Shown here piece by piece: positions 1 to 12,079 of a stretch of DNA of 64,000 nt (its first letter is position 1; the number at the start of each line of letters is the position of its first letter). The position numbers were made by a program, and so were the translations under genes. Under the pieces are notes generated by a model that saw only the letters and a program-made list of their open reading frames with translations, made no database searches and was not told the origin of the DNA. Where the stretch lies: contig JABTUC010000001.1 of NCBI GenBank assembly GCA_015075545.1, positions 62,001 through 126,000 on the forward strand, written 5' to 3'. Source of the stretch: Ideonella sp. (GTDB taxonomy: Bacteria; Pseudomonadota; Gammaproteobacteria; Burkholderiales; Burkholderiaceae_C).

Positions 1-4047
<4,047 letters not shown>

Positions 4048-4094
4048 GGGCTCATTCTTGCGCGAAGTTTTGCTAAATCTAATGCACCGCAGCA

Positions 4095-4180
4095 AGAGGC
4101 ACAACGTAAACAATGAGGGTCAGACACCTATTGAATACGGCTCAATTCCGTACTCATAGATAAATGGGGTCATAACATTT
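4095..4180. repeat. Possible REP-like remnant between gltB and the RAYT-like gene
   Basis: The 160-bp spacer downstream of the RAYT-like gene is clearly more AT-rich than its surroundings. It holds two imperfect copies of an AATGGGGTCA-type word (AATGAGGGTCA near 4112 and AATGGGGTCA near 4163). GGGGTCAGACCCC-type words are typical of REP sequences mobilised by RAYT proteins, so these may be decayed REP units. The spacer must also contain the gltB promoter, which I could not place. Weak call. Confidence 0.3.
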
Positions 4181-4207
4181 TCGGCCGCGGCTCTGATTCC
4201 GAGTGGG

Positions 4208-4918
4208 TCAGCCAAGGTTCTGCGCGCGCGCCTGCAGTCGGCGCGGACGCCCGCGTGGCCGTGGCGCCATCGGTCGCCCAAGTTGCTTCTCTAGGCGCTC
4301 TTGGAACGCCTTCGAGCCAAGCGCCCATCCCCGCATGACCGCGCGCTCGATCCGTAGTGCGGCCTCTTCGCCCACCGGATCGTTGAGCAGCGACTCGTAG
4401 GCAGTGCAGCGATCGAACGGTGTGTTGCCAAGCGCCCAGTAGGTTGCCGAGTCAGTGAGCGGAAACTCCGAAGACGCACCTGCGTGGCGGCGGGCGCTCG
4501 TCCACGGTGCAGCCAACGCGGTGGCGGCAGCGCCTGAACGCACTGGAGCCAGGTCGACGAACACCATGGCCTCAAGCAGGCTGGGCCCGGCCTCGACGAC
4601 CGCCGACCGATACCTGCCATCCCATAGGCTGCCCCGGCGCGCGTGCCGGCGGTTGAAGACGACGGAGAATCCCCGACCGAGCGCCTGCAGCGTACGACCC
4701 AGCGCCGGGCCGCTGTCGGGCGTGCCCAGCAACCACACCCGATCCGTCAGCAGTGCGTATCCGTGCAACGCCACGTGCTCGCCAGCGCACGCGGCCGCCA
4801 AGAATGACAGGAAGGCCGCTCGATCGACGTCGTCTCGGAACACCGGCTGGCCGGAGTGCCCGCGCAGCAGAATCAGGTGCGCATGGCCGGCCACGGCCAG
4901 ACGAGTCAGCCGGGCCAC
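4208..4918 (-). CDS. REP-associated transposase-like (RAYT/Y1) protein, catalytic residues lost
   Basis: A 236-residue protein of the TnpA-REP/RAYT branch of Y1 HUH transposases. Family landmarks remain: the opening GHAHLILLRG, PVFRDDVDR, the GSLWDGRYRS block and PVRSG. However, the HUH block normally read as Y-x-L-M-x-N-H-V-H-L-L is here YALLTDRVWLL, so both histidines (R60 and W62) are gone. The usual CYRYIELNPVR block is AMVFVDLAPVR, so the catalytic tyrosine is also missing. By family knowledge it cannot nick DNA. The reading frame and codon use are intact, which suggests a retained, domesticated DNA-binding function rather than a decaying gene. It starts 12 nt after the aroB stop and is probably co-transcribed with aroKB. 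Confidence 0.85.
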   Translation of the reverse strand: MARLTRLAVAGHAHLILLRGHSGQPVFRDDVDRAAFLSFLAAACAGEHVALHGYALLTDRVWLLGTPDSGPALGRTLQALGRGFSVVFNRRHARRGSLWDGRYRSAVVEAGPSLLEAMVFVDLAPVRSGAAATALAAPWTSARRHAGASSEFPLTDSATYWALGNTPFDRCTAYESLLNDPVGEEAALRIERAVMRGWALGSKAFQERLEKQLGRPMAPRPRGRPRRLQARAQNLG

Positions 4919-4930
4919 GACGATACGGCC

Positions 4931-6055
4931 TCAACTCGAACGATGAACCGCCTGCGCGATCACGCCGCGCACCAGATCGTCGCTGGCGGTGCCCAGCCGC
5001 GCGGCGCCGCGGCCGACGAGCAGCGTGAATCGGATCTCTCCGCCCCGCGCCTTCTTGTCCAGCCTCATCAACTCGAGGTAGCGCTCCGGGGCCATGGCCG
5101 GCGCCTGTACCGGCAACCCGCAGCGCTTCAGCAGCGACTCCAGGCGCTCGGAGGCGTGCCGGTCGAGCATCCCCAGCCGAACCGACAGCGCGGCAGCCAT
5201 GACCATGCCTGCAGCCACCGCTTCGCCATGCAACCAAGTGCCGAATCCGAGCCCCGCTTCGATGGCGTGGCCGAAGGTATGGCCGAAGTTCAGCGCCGCG
5301 CGCGAGCCCCCTTCGCGCTCGTCGAGCGCCACGACACCGGCCTTGATCTCGCACGAGCGCCGGACCGCGTGCATCAGAGCCTGTCGATCGCGCGCCAGCA
5401 GATCGTCGAGACGATCCTCGATCCACTCGAAGAACGCCCAGTCGGCGATCGGCCCGTACTTGATGACTTCGGCCAGGCCTGCGCGCAATTCCCGATCCGG
5501 CAGCGTGACCAGGGTGTCGATGTCGCACAACACCACCTGCGGTTGATGGAAGGCTCCGATCAGGTTCTTGCCCAGCGGGTGATTGATTGCCGTCTTGCCC
5601 CCGACCGACGAATCGACCTGTGCCAGCAGGGTCGTCGGCACTTGGATGTGTGGGACGCCGCGCATGAAGCAGGCCGCGGCGAACCCTGCGATGTCGCCGA
5701 CCACGCCACCGCCGAGCGCGTAGACGGTGGTATCGCGATCGCAACGGCTGCCCAACAGCGCATCGAACACCGCGTTTAGCGTTGCCCAGTCCTTGTGCTG
5801 CTCACCATCGGGCAACGCGATGCTGTGCACCCGTGGATGCCGGCCCTGCAGCGAACGCTCGAGCCGCTCGAGGTAGAGCGGGGCCACCGTCGAATTGCTG
5901 ACGACCATCGCGCTATCGCCCGTCGGTGCCGAGCACCACGCGGCCGGTCGGTCGAGCAGGCCGCAGCCGATTACAACCTCGTAGCTGCGCTCGCCGAGTT
6001 CCACGGGAACCCGCTGAACCGTTGCGTCGGAGGCATGCACCGAGACTGCAGACAT
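4931..6055 (-). CDS. aroB: 3-dehydroquinate synthase
   Basis: The second step of the shikimate pathway, converting DAHP to 3-dehydroquinate with NAD and a divalent metal. The 374-residue protein shows the NAD-binding [11 protein letters not shown] segment, [14 protein letters not shown] and the metal-ligand motif [13 protein letters not shown] chose the ATG at 6055 because the protein then begins a few residues before VELGERSY, as in other AroB proteins. An in-frame GTG at 6094 would overlap aroK by 11 nt and add 13 unconserved residues. aroK lies directly upstream, as in most proteobacteria. Confidence 0.95.
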   Translation of the reverse strand: MSAVSVHASDATVQRVPVELGERSYEVVIGCGLLDRPAAWCSAPTGDSAMVVSNSTVAPLYLERLERSLQGRHPRVHSIALPDGEQHKDWATLNAVFDALLGSRCDRDTTVYALGGGVVGDIAGFAAACFMRGVPHIQVPTTLLAQVDSSVGGKTAINHPLGKNLIGAFHQPQVVLCDIDTLVTLPDRELRAGLAEVIKYGPIADWAFFEWIEDRLDDLLARDRQALMHAVRRSCEIKAGVVALDEREGGSRAALNFGHTFGHAIEAGLGFGTWLHGEAVAAGMVMAAALSVRLGMLDRHASERLESLLKRCGLPVQAPAMAPERYLELMRLDKKARGGEIRFTLLVGRGAARLGTASDDLVRGVIAQAVHRSS

Positions 6056-6083
6056 GCGCCAAGTGTAGGCGGCGGTCAGGCCC

Positions 6084-6650
6084 TCAGCCGCCACCCCGAT
6101 CGGGAACCAGCGGCGACGGTGACTCGGAGGGATCGACCACCCCGGCCAGTTCCAACTGCATCAGGATCATGCCGCAGAGCAGCTTGACCGACGGTCTTCC
6201 GGTCTCGATCACGAAGCGGGCGCACTCGCGGTACAGGCGATCGCGCTGCTCGAACATCTCGCGCACCTTGCGATACGGGTCGCCGACTTGCAGCAACGGG
6301 CGGTGGGTGTCGTGCCGCAACCTGCGCATCAGCTCTTCCGGCGTCGATCGCAAATAGACGACTTGGGCGTGCGACGCGAGCAACTCCCGATTCGTCTCGC
6401 GCAGGACGACACCGCCGCCAGTGGCCAAGATCGCCCGATCGCGATCGATGAGTCGGACCAGAACGGCCTGCTCGACATCCCTGAACGCCGCCTCACCCTC
6501 GCGCTCGAAGTAAGTGCGGATCGAGCAACCGATCTGCCGTTCGATCTCGGTGTCCGTGTCGACGAATGCCCAATTCAAGCGTCGGGCAAGCTGGCGCCCG
6601 ACGCTCGACTTGCCGCTTCCCGGCATACCGATCAACGCGATGACCGTCAT
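6084..6650 (-). CDS. aroK: Shikimate kinase
   Basis: Phosphorylates shikimate at the 3-OH with ATP. The 188-residue protein has the P-loop GMPGSGKSS at residues 8-16, the shikimate-binding DTDTEIE segment, the GGGVV motif and the LID-region R-x-x-R-P (HRPLL). The C-terminal 20 residues are a Pro/Ser-rich extension. It is the first gene after the terminator behind pilQ and forms an aroK-aroB-(RAYT-like) unit. Confidence 0.95.
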   Translation of the reverse strand: MTVIALIGMPGSGKSSVGRQLARRLNWAFVDTDTEIERQIGCSIRTYFEREGEAAFRDVEQAVLVRLIDRDRAILATGGGVVLRETNRELLASHAQVVYLRSTPEELMRRLRHDTHRPLLQVGDPYRKVREMFEQRDRLYRECARFVIETGRPSVKLLCGMILMQLELAGVVDPSESPSPLVPDRGGG

Positions 6651-6673
6651 CGTGACTTATCGAAGCATCAACG

Positions 6674-6699
6674 CAAACCGCCGGCCTACGGCCGGCGGC
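6674..6699 (-). terminator. Hairpin between pilQ and aroK
   Basis: A perfect 9-bp GC stem (CCGCCGGCC / GGCCGGCGG, loop TAC) lies at 6678-6698. On the minus strand it is followed by TTTGCGTTG, a short T-rich tail. It sits 25 nt after the pilQ stop and before aroK, so it would end or attenuate the pil transcript. Confidence 0.6.
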
Positions 6700-6722
6700 T
6701 GCTTGTCCACCGATCGTCTATT

Positions 6723-8885
6723 TCATCTGGCGGCCGTACGATCGGTGACGATCTTCGGCGTCAAGAACACCAGCAACTCGGTCTTGGCAGTCGTGCGAGT
6801 CGTGTTCTTGAACAAGTAGCCGAGCACCGGGATATCACCCAGCAGCGGCACCTTGTTGACGTCGTCGCGCTCGGTCTGCGTGAAGATGCCGCCGATCACC
6901 ACCGTACCACCATTCTCGACCAGCACCTGCGTCTTGATGTGCTTGGTGTCGATCGCGAAGCCGGCGGCGGTGTTCTGGCCGACGCTGTCCTTGTTGACAT
7001 CGACATCGAGGATCACGTTGCCTTCCGGGGTGATCTGCGGCGTCACCTCGAGCTTCAGATTGGCCTTTCGGAACTGGATCGACGTCGCCCCGCTGGAGCT
7101 TGCCACCTGGTAGGGCAACTCGGTGCCTTGTTCGATCAACGCCTTGATCTGGTCGGCGGTGATCACGCGAGGACTCGAGATGACTTTGCCTTTGCCGTCG
7201 GCTTCGAGCGCCGAAAGCTCCAGATTCAGGAATCGCTGCGCCGATGCGCTGAACAGCGACAGGGCGACCGACGCCGCGGTTGCGCCGCCAAGGGTCCCGG
7301 TGTTGGCGGGTAGATTGATGAACTGTGTATTCGGGATATAGCTACCACCGGTGATCACAGCCTGACCCGTTTGCTCCCCGACCCCCAGGTAATTGCCGGT
7401 AGGCAGCGACACCCTGCCGCGACCGATGTCGAAGCCCGGATTGGCGGCGTTCATGTCGAGCGCGCCGAGCTTCACTCCCAGTGCACGACCGAACTTGTCG
7501 TCGGCTTCGACGATGCGCGCCTCGATCATCACCTGGCGTACCGGCACATCGATCTTGGCGATCAGCGACTGGATCTCCTCCAGCTTGGACGGGATATCGG
7601 TGACGAAAAGCTGATTGGTGCGCGACTCCGAGATCACGCTGCCGCGCGGACTCAGGATGCGTGTTGCCGCACCGCCGGCTTGCCCGGATCCCTGGCCGGT
7701 CAAGCCCTTGGCGACATCGTCGGCCTTGGTGTAGTTGAGCTGGAAGGCCTGCATGCGCACCGGTTCGAGGTCGGCGATCTGCTTGCGCGATTCGAGCTCG
7801 AGCTTCTCCTTGGCGGCGATCTCGTCCTTCGGGGCGATCCACAGCACGTTGCCCGACTTGCGCACGCCCAGGCCTTTGCTCTGCAGGATGATGTCCAGCG
7901 CTTGATCCCAAGGCACATCCTTCAGCCGCAGCGTGACGCTGCCCGTGACGGTATCGCTGGTCACGACGTTGAAGTTGGTGAAGTCGGCGATCACCTGAAG
8001 CAGCGCGCGAACCTCGATGTTCTGGAAGTTCAGCGACAACTTCTCGCCGGAGTACCCGGGGCCCTGCGTGAGCTTGTTCGGGTCGACCTTCATCGGCCTG
8101 ACTTCGAGCACGAACTGGTTGTCGGTCTGGTAGGCGCTGTGCTCCCACGCGCCGCGCGGCGCGACGACCAGGTGCACCCGATCGCCATTCTGCGTGGCGG
8201 TCACCGTTTGCACCGGCGTCCCGAAGTCGGTCACATCGAGCCGGCGGCGCAGGGCATCGGGCAGCGTGGAGCGCAGGAAATCCACCACCAGGTTCTGTCC
8301 TTGCTGACGGATGTCGACGCCCACCTGCGTGCTCGACAAGCCGACCACCACGCGCCCCGAACCATCGGGGCCGCGACGGAAATCGATGTCCTTGATAGGC
8401 AATTGCTCGCGGTTCTGGCTGGCCGCGAAGTGAACCGGCTCGCCAGTGGGGCTGGGCGTTGCACCCGCAGTCGCGCCGCTACCTTCGAGCACGACGACCA
8501 GAACCTTGCCTTGCAGTTCGGTTCGATAATTGGCTGCCTGCTTCAGATTGAAAACCAGGCGCGTGCGATCCCCGGCCTGCGCCACACTGACCGAGCGCAG
8601 GTTGCCCTGGTTGACATCCACAGTGGAGCGGCCCAAGCCGTTGCCGATACCGGGCAAATCCAGCGCGACCCTGGGCGGTGCCTGCACCGTGAAGCCGGTG
8701 GGTGCGGCAGCGAGCGGCTCGGACAACTCGATACGAACGACTTCGCTGCCTGCCTGCTGGCTGCTGGTGATGGCTTGGATCGTGTTCTGGGCCCAGCCCA
8801 ACAACGGGGCAGCCAGACCCAGCAAGAACGCGGCCGCTCTCAGGCGCCACTGCAACATGTTGAGGTTCTCCCGCCTTTGATTCAT
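6723..8885 (-). CDS. pilQ: Type IV pilus secretin PilQ
   Basis: The outer-membrane secretin through which the type IV pilus exits. The 720-residue protein starts with MNQRRENLNMLQWRLRAAAF and a signal peptide ending near WAQ. AMIN-type beta domains follow (about residues 35-290). Next is the STN/N0 domain (LSLNFQNIEVRALLQVIADF), the secretin N domain, and the C-terminal secretin domain with VISSPRVIT and the closing [14 protein letters not shown]. The ATG at 8885 overlaps the pilP stop as ATGA, which decides the start. A second ATG nine codons further in would also leave a complete signal peptide. It is the last gene of the pilMNOPQ operon. Confidence 0.97.
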   Translation of the reverse strand: MNQRRENLNMLQWRLRAAAFLLGLAAPLLGWAQNTIQAITSSQQAGSEVVRIELSEPLAAAPTGFTVQAPPRVALDLPGIGNGLGRSTVDVNQGNLRSVSVAQAGDRTRLVFNLKQAANYRTELQGKVLVVVLEGSGATAGATPSPTGEPVHFAASQNREQLPIKDIDFRRGPDGSGRVVVGLSSTQVGVDIRQQGQNLVVDFLRSTLPDALRRRLDVTDFGTPVQTVTATQNGDRVHLVVAPRGAWEHSAYQTDNQFVLEVRPMKVDPNKLTQGPGYSGEKLSLNFQNIEVRALLQVIADFTNFNVVTSDTVTGSVTLRLKDVPWDQALDIILQSKGLGVRKSGNVLWIAPKDEIAAKEKLELESRKQIADLEPVRMQAFQLNYTKADDVAKGLTGQGSGQAGGAATRILSPRGSVISESRTNQLFVTDIPSKLEEIQSLIAKIDVPVRQVMIEARIVEADDKFGRALGVKLGALDMNAANPGFDIGRGRVSLPTGNYLGVGEQTGQAVITGGSYIPNTQFINLPANTGTLGGATAASVALSLFSASAQRFLNLELSALEADGKGKVISSPRVITADQIKALIEQGTELPYQVASSSGATSIQFRKANLKLEVTPQITPEGNVILDVDVNKDSVGQNTAAGFAIDTKHIKTQVLVENGGTVVIGGIFTQTERDDVNKVPLLGDIPVLGYLFKNTTRTTAKTELLVFLTPKIVTDRTAAR

Positions 8886-9418
8886 CGCGCCTTCTCCTGC
8901 AACTGCAGCGTGCCGGGCCGCTCGATCCATTCGCCGGCGGCATCCTGAACGATCTCGCGCAGCGCGATCTCGGTCTCGGTGATTTTCGTGATCCGTCCGT
9001 AGTTCTGACCCAGGTAATCCCCGACCTTCACCTGGTACAACAAGTTGTCCACCCGCAGCAGGGCAAACGGCTTTCCTTGCTTGACCACGCTGCCCACCAT
9101 GTTCATGCCGTCGAGCGTGTAGAACTCCAGCGGCTCCTTGCGCCGGTTCAACTCTGCCGCCAGCGCGGAGTTCGGCTGTTTGGCCTCTTGCTTGAGAGCC
9201 ACTGAGAGTTTCTGATTGCTGAATGGCTCGACCGCCTGCAGGCTGGCGTAGGGCGCCGGATCGAACTTCTTGGGCGGCGTCAGCGGTGTGATGCTGGGCT
9301 TGACCTCACGGCGCTGCTGATCCATCCAGGTCTGCAATTCGTCGGTGTCGGCGCCGCAACCGGCCAACACGGCGCCCAGCACGGCCGCCGCGATGCAATG
9401 CTTGCCAGCCCTCGTCAT
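8882..9418 (-). CDS. pilP: Type IV pilus assembly lipoprotein PilP
   Basis: A pilotin-like inner-membrane lipoprotein that links the PilN/PilO complex to the secretin PilQ. It has 178 residues, a lipoprotein signal with lipobox LAGC (Cys21), an extended linker, and the C-terminal beta domain starting near residue 90. Both ends overlap neighbours by ATGA (pilO and pilQ), which indicates translational coupling. Confidence 0.95.
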   Translation of the reverse strand: MTRAGKHCIAAAVLGAVLAGCGADTDELQTWMDQQRREVKPSITPLTPPKKFDPAPYASLQAVEPFSNQKLSVALKQEAKQPNSALAAELNRRKEPLEFYTLDGMNMVGSVVKQGKPFALLRVDNLLYQVKVGDYLGQNYGRITKITETEIALREIVQDAAGEWIERPGTLQLQEKAR

Positions 9419-10104
9419 TTCTTGGCCCCTGCCTTAGCCGCCGCCCTGCGCTGCGCATCGACCTCGCTGGTGTCGAGGTAACGATAGGTGCGCGCGATGG
9501 CGTCCATCGCCAGATTACCGGAAGGATCTCTGGCATTGACCGGCACGATGTTGAGGTTGTGCAGCGTCACGATGCGCGACAGATTCGCCACGTCAGCGGC
9601 AAACGACCCCAGGTCGTGATACCGGCCGGTGACGCGGATCGCGATCGGCAGCTCGGCGTAGTACTCCTTGACTTCGACTTGTCCCGGCCGGAACAGGTCG
9701 AACTGCAGACCGCGACCCAGCCCGGCCTGGTTGATGTCAGACAGCAGCGCGTCCATTTCGGCCTTGCCGGGCAGCTGCTTCTCGAGCTGGGTCACGTACT
9801 CCTGCACCTGCAGCTTCTGCTTGCGCAGCTCGGTCAGATTCACGGCCTGCGCAAGCTTGCCCCGATAGTCGGCCTTCAGAGCCGGTTCGCGGTCGCGTTC
9901 GGCTTGCAGATCGTCGGCCGCACCCGACAGCAGCGCGAACCAGCCGGCCACGACAACGGCCAGCGCGGCGCCGAACCAGGCCGCCAGCTTCGGCAGGGTC
10001 GGCCATTGCCCGGGCTCGCGGGCGTTGAGGCCACGGAATTGCGACGCCGCGTGATCGAGCAGCGTCGTAACGTCGAAGTTCATCTGGCGTGAGCGAGTAG
10101 CCAT
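9415..10104 (-). CDS. pilO: Type IV pilus inner-membrane protein PilO
   Basis: A component of the PilMNOP alignment complex. The 229-residue protein has a short cytoplasmic N-terminus, one transmembrane segment around residues 45-65 (FGAALAVVVAGWFALL), a periplasmic coiled coil, and the ferredoxin-like C-terminal domain. The ATG at 10104 is preceded at good distance by the purine-rich AAGGGGTAA, so I prefer it over the internal ATG at 10083. It lies 11 nt after the pilN stop and overlaps pilP by 4 nt. Confidence 0.95.
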   Translation of the reverse strand: MATRSRQMNFDVTTLLDHAASQFRGLNAREPGQWPTLPKLAAWFGAALAVVVAGWFALLSGAADDLQAERDREPALKADYRGKLAQAVNLTELRKQKLQVQEYVTQLEKQLPGKAEMDALLSDINQAGLGRGLQFDLFRPGQVEVKEYYAELPIAIRVTGRYHDLGSFAADVANLSRIVTLHNLNIVPVNARDPSGNLAMDAIARTYRYLDTSEVDAQRRAAAKAGAKK

Positions 10105-10115
10105 GGATTACCCCT

Positions 10116-10733
10116 TCACGCCGACTTGCCCGCAGCGTTCCCGCCCGGTGCGGAACTGGCTCCCCCTGGCGCCGCAGGCCTCTTCATCGTGACGCGCATC
10201 GAGAAATCGAACAACCGGCGCTGCTCCTTGTTGGCGGTGATCATGTTGACTGCCTTGATCTCGACCAGCTCCGGTCGCTCCAACCACTTGGAGTTGTACT
10301 GCGTGTTGCGCAGAAACTCCGATACACGCTCGTTGGTCTGCGCGATTCCGGTGACGGTGACGATGCTGCCGTTCTGCTTGACGGCCGTCAGGTAGATCCC
10401 CTCCGGCGTCTGCTTGACCAATTCGTCGAGCAGGTAGACAGGAATATTGCGATTGGTCTGCAGGTCTTCGACCGCGCGCTGTCGCGCCTTCAGCGCTTCG
10501 ATCTCGTTGCGCAGGTTCGCGATGTCCTTGATCTGCGCCTCCAGCTTCGCGATCTCGGTCTTCAGGAACGCGTTGCGCGCCTGCTGGGCCGACGTCAGCT
10601 GCTCGAGCAGCGAATACCAGATGCCGATGACAACGACGCCGACTACCGCAGCGACACCCAACGCGACGAAGAACGCGCGCTTGCGCGCCGCGCGCTTCTC
10701 TTCGCGGTGCGGGAGTAGGTTGATCAGGATCAC
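10116..10733 (-). CDS. pilN: Type IV pilus inner-membrane protein PilN
   Basis: The partner of PilO and PilM. Its conserved cytoplasmic N-terminus (MILINLLPHREEKR) docks in PilM, followed by one transmembrane helix near residues 20-42 and a periplasmic coiled coil. I start it at the GTG at 10733, which overlaps the pilM stop as GTGA and places the INLLPHRE motif at the extreme N-terminus, as in the family. A start at 10763 would add ten residues inside pilM. The product is 205 residues. Confidence 0.94.
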   Translation of the reverse strand: MILINLLPHREEKRAARKRAFFVALGVAAVVGVVVIGIWYSLLEQLTSAQQARNAFLKTEIAKLEAQIKDIANLRNEIEALKARQRAVEDLQTNRNIPVYLLDELVKQTPEGIYLTAVKQNGSIVTVTGIAQTNERVSEFLRNTQYNSKWLERPELVEIKAVNMITANKEQRRLFDFSMRVTMKRPAAPGGASSAPGGNAAGKSA

Positions 10734-11809
10734 TGCACGAACCTCCGCATCGCCAGGCCGCATGCCGTGAGATACGACGCAGCCTCTCGACGCATCTTGG
10801 CCTCTCGGATGCCCGAACCCAGACGCATGTTGTCGAACGGGTTGACCACCATCGACGCGAAGCCGGTCAGCTCGGTGACTCGGTCCTTCAGGCCGGGCAG
10901 CGTGGCGGTGCCACCCGACAACATCACGTAGTGCACCTTGTGATGCGGCGTGCTGGTGAAGAAATACTGCAGCGCGCGCCCGATCTCCTGCGACAGGCTG
11001 TCGACGAACGGCACCAGGATCGACGCCTCGTAGTCCTCGGGCAGATCACCGGCGAGTTTCTTGGCCTCGGCCTCCTCGAACGAAAAGCCGTACTGGCGCG
11101 AGATCAACTGGGTCAGCTGCGAGCCGCCGAACGCCTGGTCGCGGTCGTACAGCATCTCGTCGTCGCGCAGCACCTTGAGGCTGGTCGTATCGGCCCCGAT
11201 CTCGAAAAGAGCAACCAGCGCGTCCTTGCCTTCGTTGGGCAGCGCCGAAACGACCCGGCTCATCGCCAGCCGCGATGCGTGCGACTCGATGTCGAGCACC
11301 ACCGGCTTCAGGCCCGCGGCCTCCGCAAGACCCTGACGGTCCTGCACGCGATCCTTGCGCGACGCGGCGATCAGCACCTCGACGTCGCCGACCGATGTGG
11401 CACTGGGCCCGATCACGCAGAAGTCGAGACTGACTTCGTCGAGCGAGAACGGGATGTACTGGTTGGCCTCCGACTCGACCTGCAACTCGAGCTCTTCTTC
11501 CCGCAGGCCGGCGGGCAGCATGATCTTCTTGGTGATCACCGCCGACTGCGGCATCGCCATCACGACCTGCTTGGTCTTCGATCCGCTCTTTTGCACGACG
11601 CGCCGCACGGCATCGGCCACTTCGTCGAACTTCTCGATCTGGCCGTCGGTGATCCAGCCCTTCTCGAATGGCTCGGAGGCGAACCGCTCGAGAATGAACT
11701 CGCCGCCGCTGGTCTGCCCGAGCTCAACCAGCTTCGCGCTCGATGAACTGATGTCCAGACCGATGACGGGTGGGTGCTTGCGACCCAGCAACAGGTCCAA
11801 GAAGCTCAC
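10730..11809 (-). CDS. pilM: Type IV pilus actin-like ATPase PilM
   Basis: A cytoplasmic actin/FtsA-like protein that binds PilN. The 359-residue protein begins MSFLDLLLGRKHPPVIGLDISSSSAKLVEL, with the phosphate-1 loop in GLDISSSSAK and the phosphate-2/adenosine motifs in FEIGADTTSL and MLSGGTATLPG. It is the first gene of pilMNOPQ and is divergent from mrcA across a 270-bp spacer. Confidence 0.96.
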   Translation of the reverse strand: MSFLDLLLGRKHPPVIGLDISSSSAKLVELGQTSGGEFILERFASEPFEKGWITDGQIEKFDEVADAVRRVVQKSGSKTKQVVMAMPQSAVITKKIMLPAGLREEELELQVESEANQYIPFSLDEVSLDFCVIGPSATSVGDVEVLIAASRKDRVQDRQGLAEAAGLKPVVLDIESHASRLAMSRVVSALPNEGKDALVALFEIGADTTSLKVLRDDEMLYDRDQAFGGSQLTQLISRQYGFSFEEAEAKKLAGDLPEDYEASILVPFVDSLSQEIGRALQYFFTSTPHHKVHYVMLSGGTATLPGLKDRVTELTGFASMVVNPFDNMRLGSGIREAKMRREAASYLTACGLAMRRFVQ

Positions 11810-11853
11810 GGATTGGGTCTCCCGACGCGCGTCTGCGCAGTGCCAACGCGCTC

Positions 11854-11883
11854 TTAATAAGTCACTTCAATGCTAGCAGTAAA
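11854..11883 (-). promoter_or_regulatory. Candidate pilM promoter
   Basis: On the minus strand, TTTACT (11883-11878) and TATTAA (11859-11854) are separated by 18 bp and lie 45 nt before the pilM start. This is the most AT-rich stretch of the pilM/mrcA spacer. Assigned from consensus similarity only. Confidence 0.35.
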
Positions 11884-12061
11884 GCCCTTGTGCACCAACG
11901 ACAAATTCCCGCAACATTCACCGGGCCGTTGCCCCAGGCCGACGCCGTCATCGCTGCCCTCACGAGCGCCATCCGCAGTAGGCCATGCCTGACGCCAGGA
12001 ATGCCTTGTCGCGCGCGAGAAGCAGTTCACGCAAGCCCCCGGTTCGTGGGGAGCCGGTTCC

Positions 12062-12067
12062 TATAAT
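12062..12067 (+). promoter_or_regulatory. -10 box TATAAT before mrcA
   Basis: A perfect TATAAT ends 12 nt before the mrcA ATG, so the predicted 5' leader is only about 6 nt. No convincing -35 box was seen at the normal spacing. Confidence 0.45.
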
Positions 12068-12079
12068 CCGCCGCATCGT

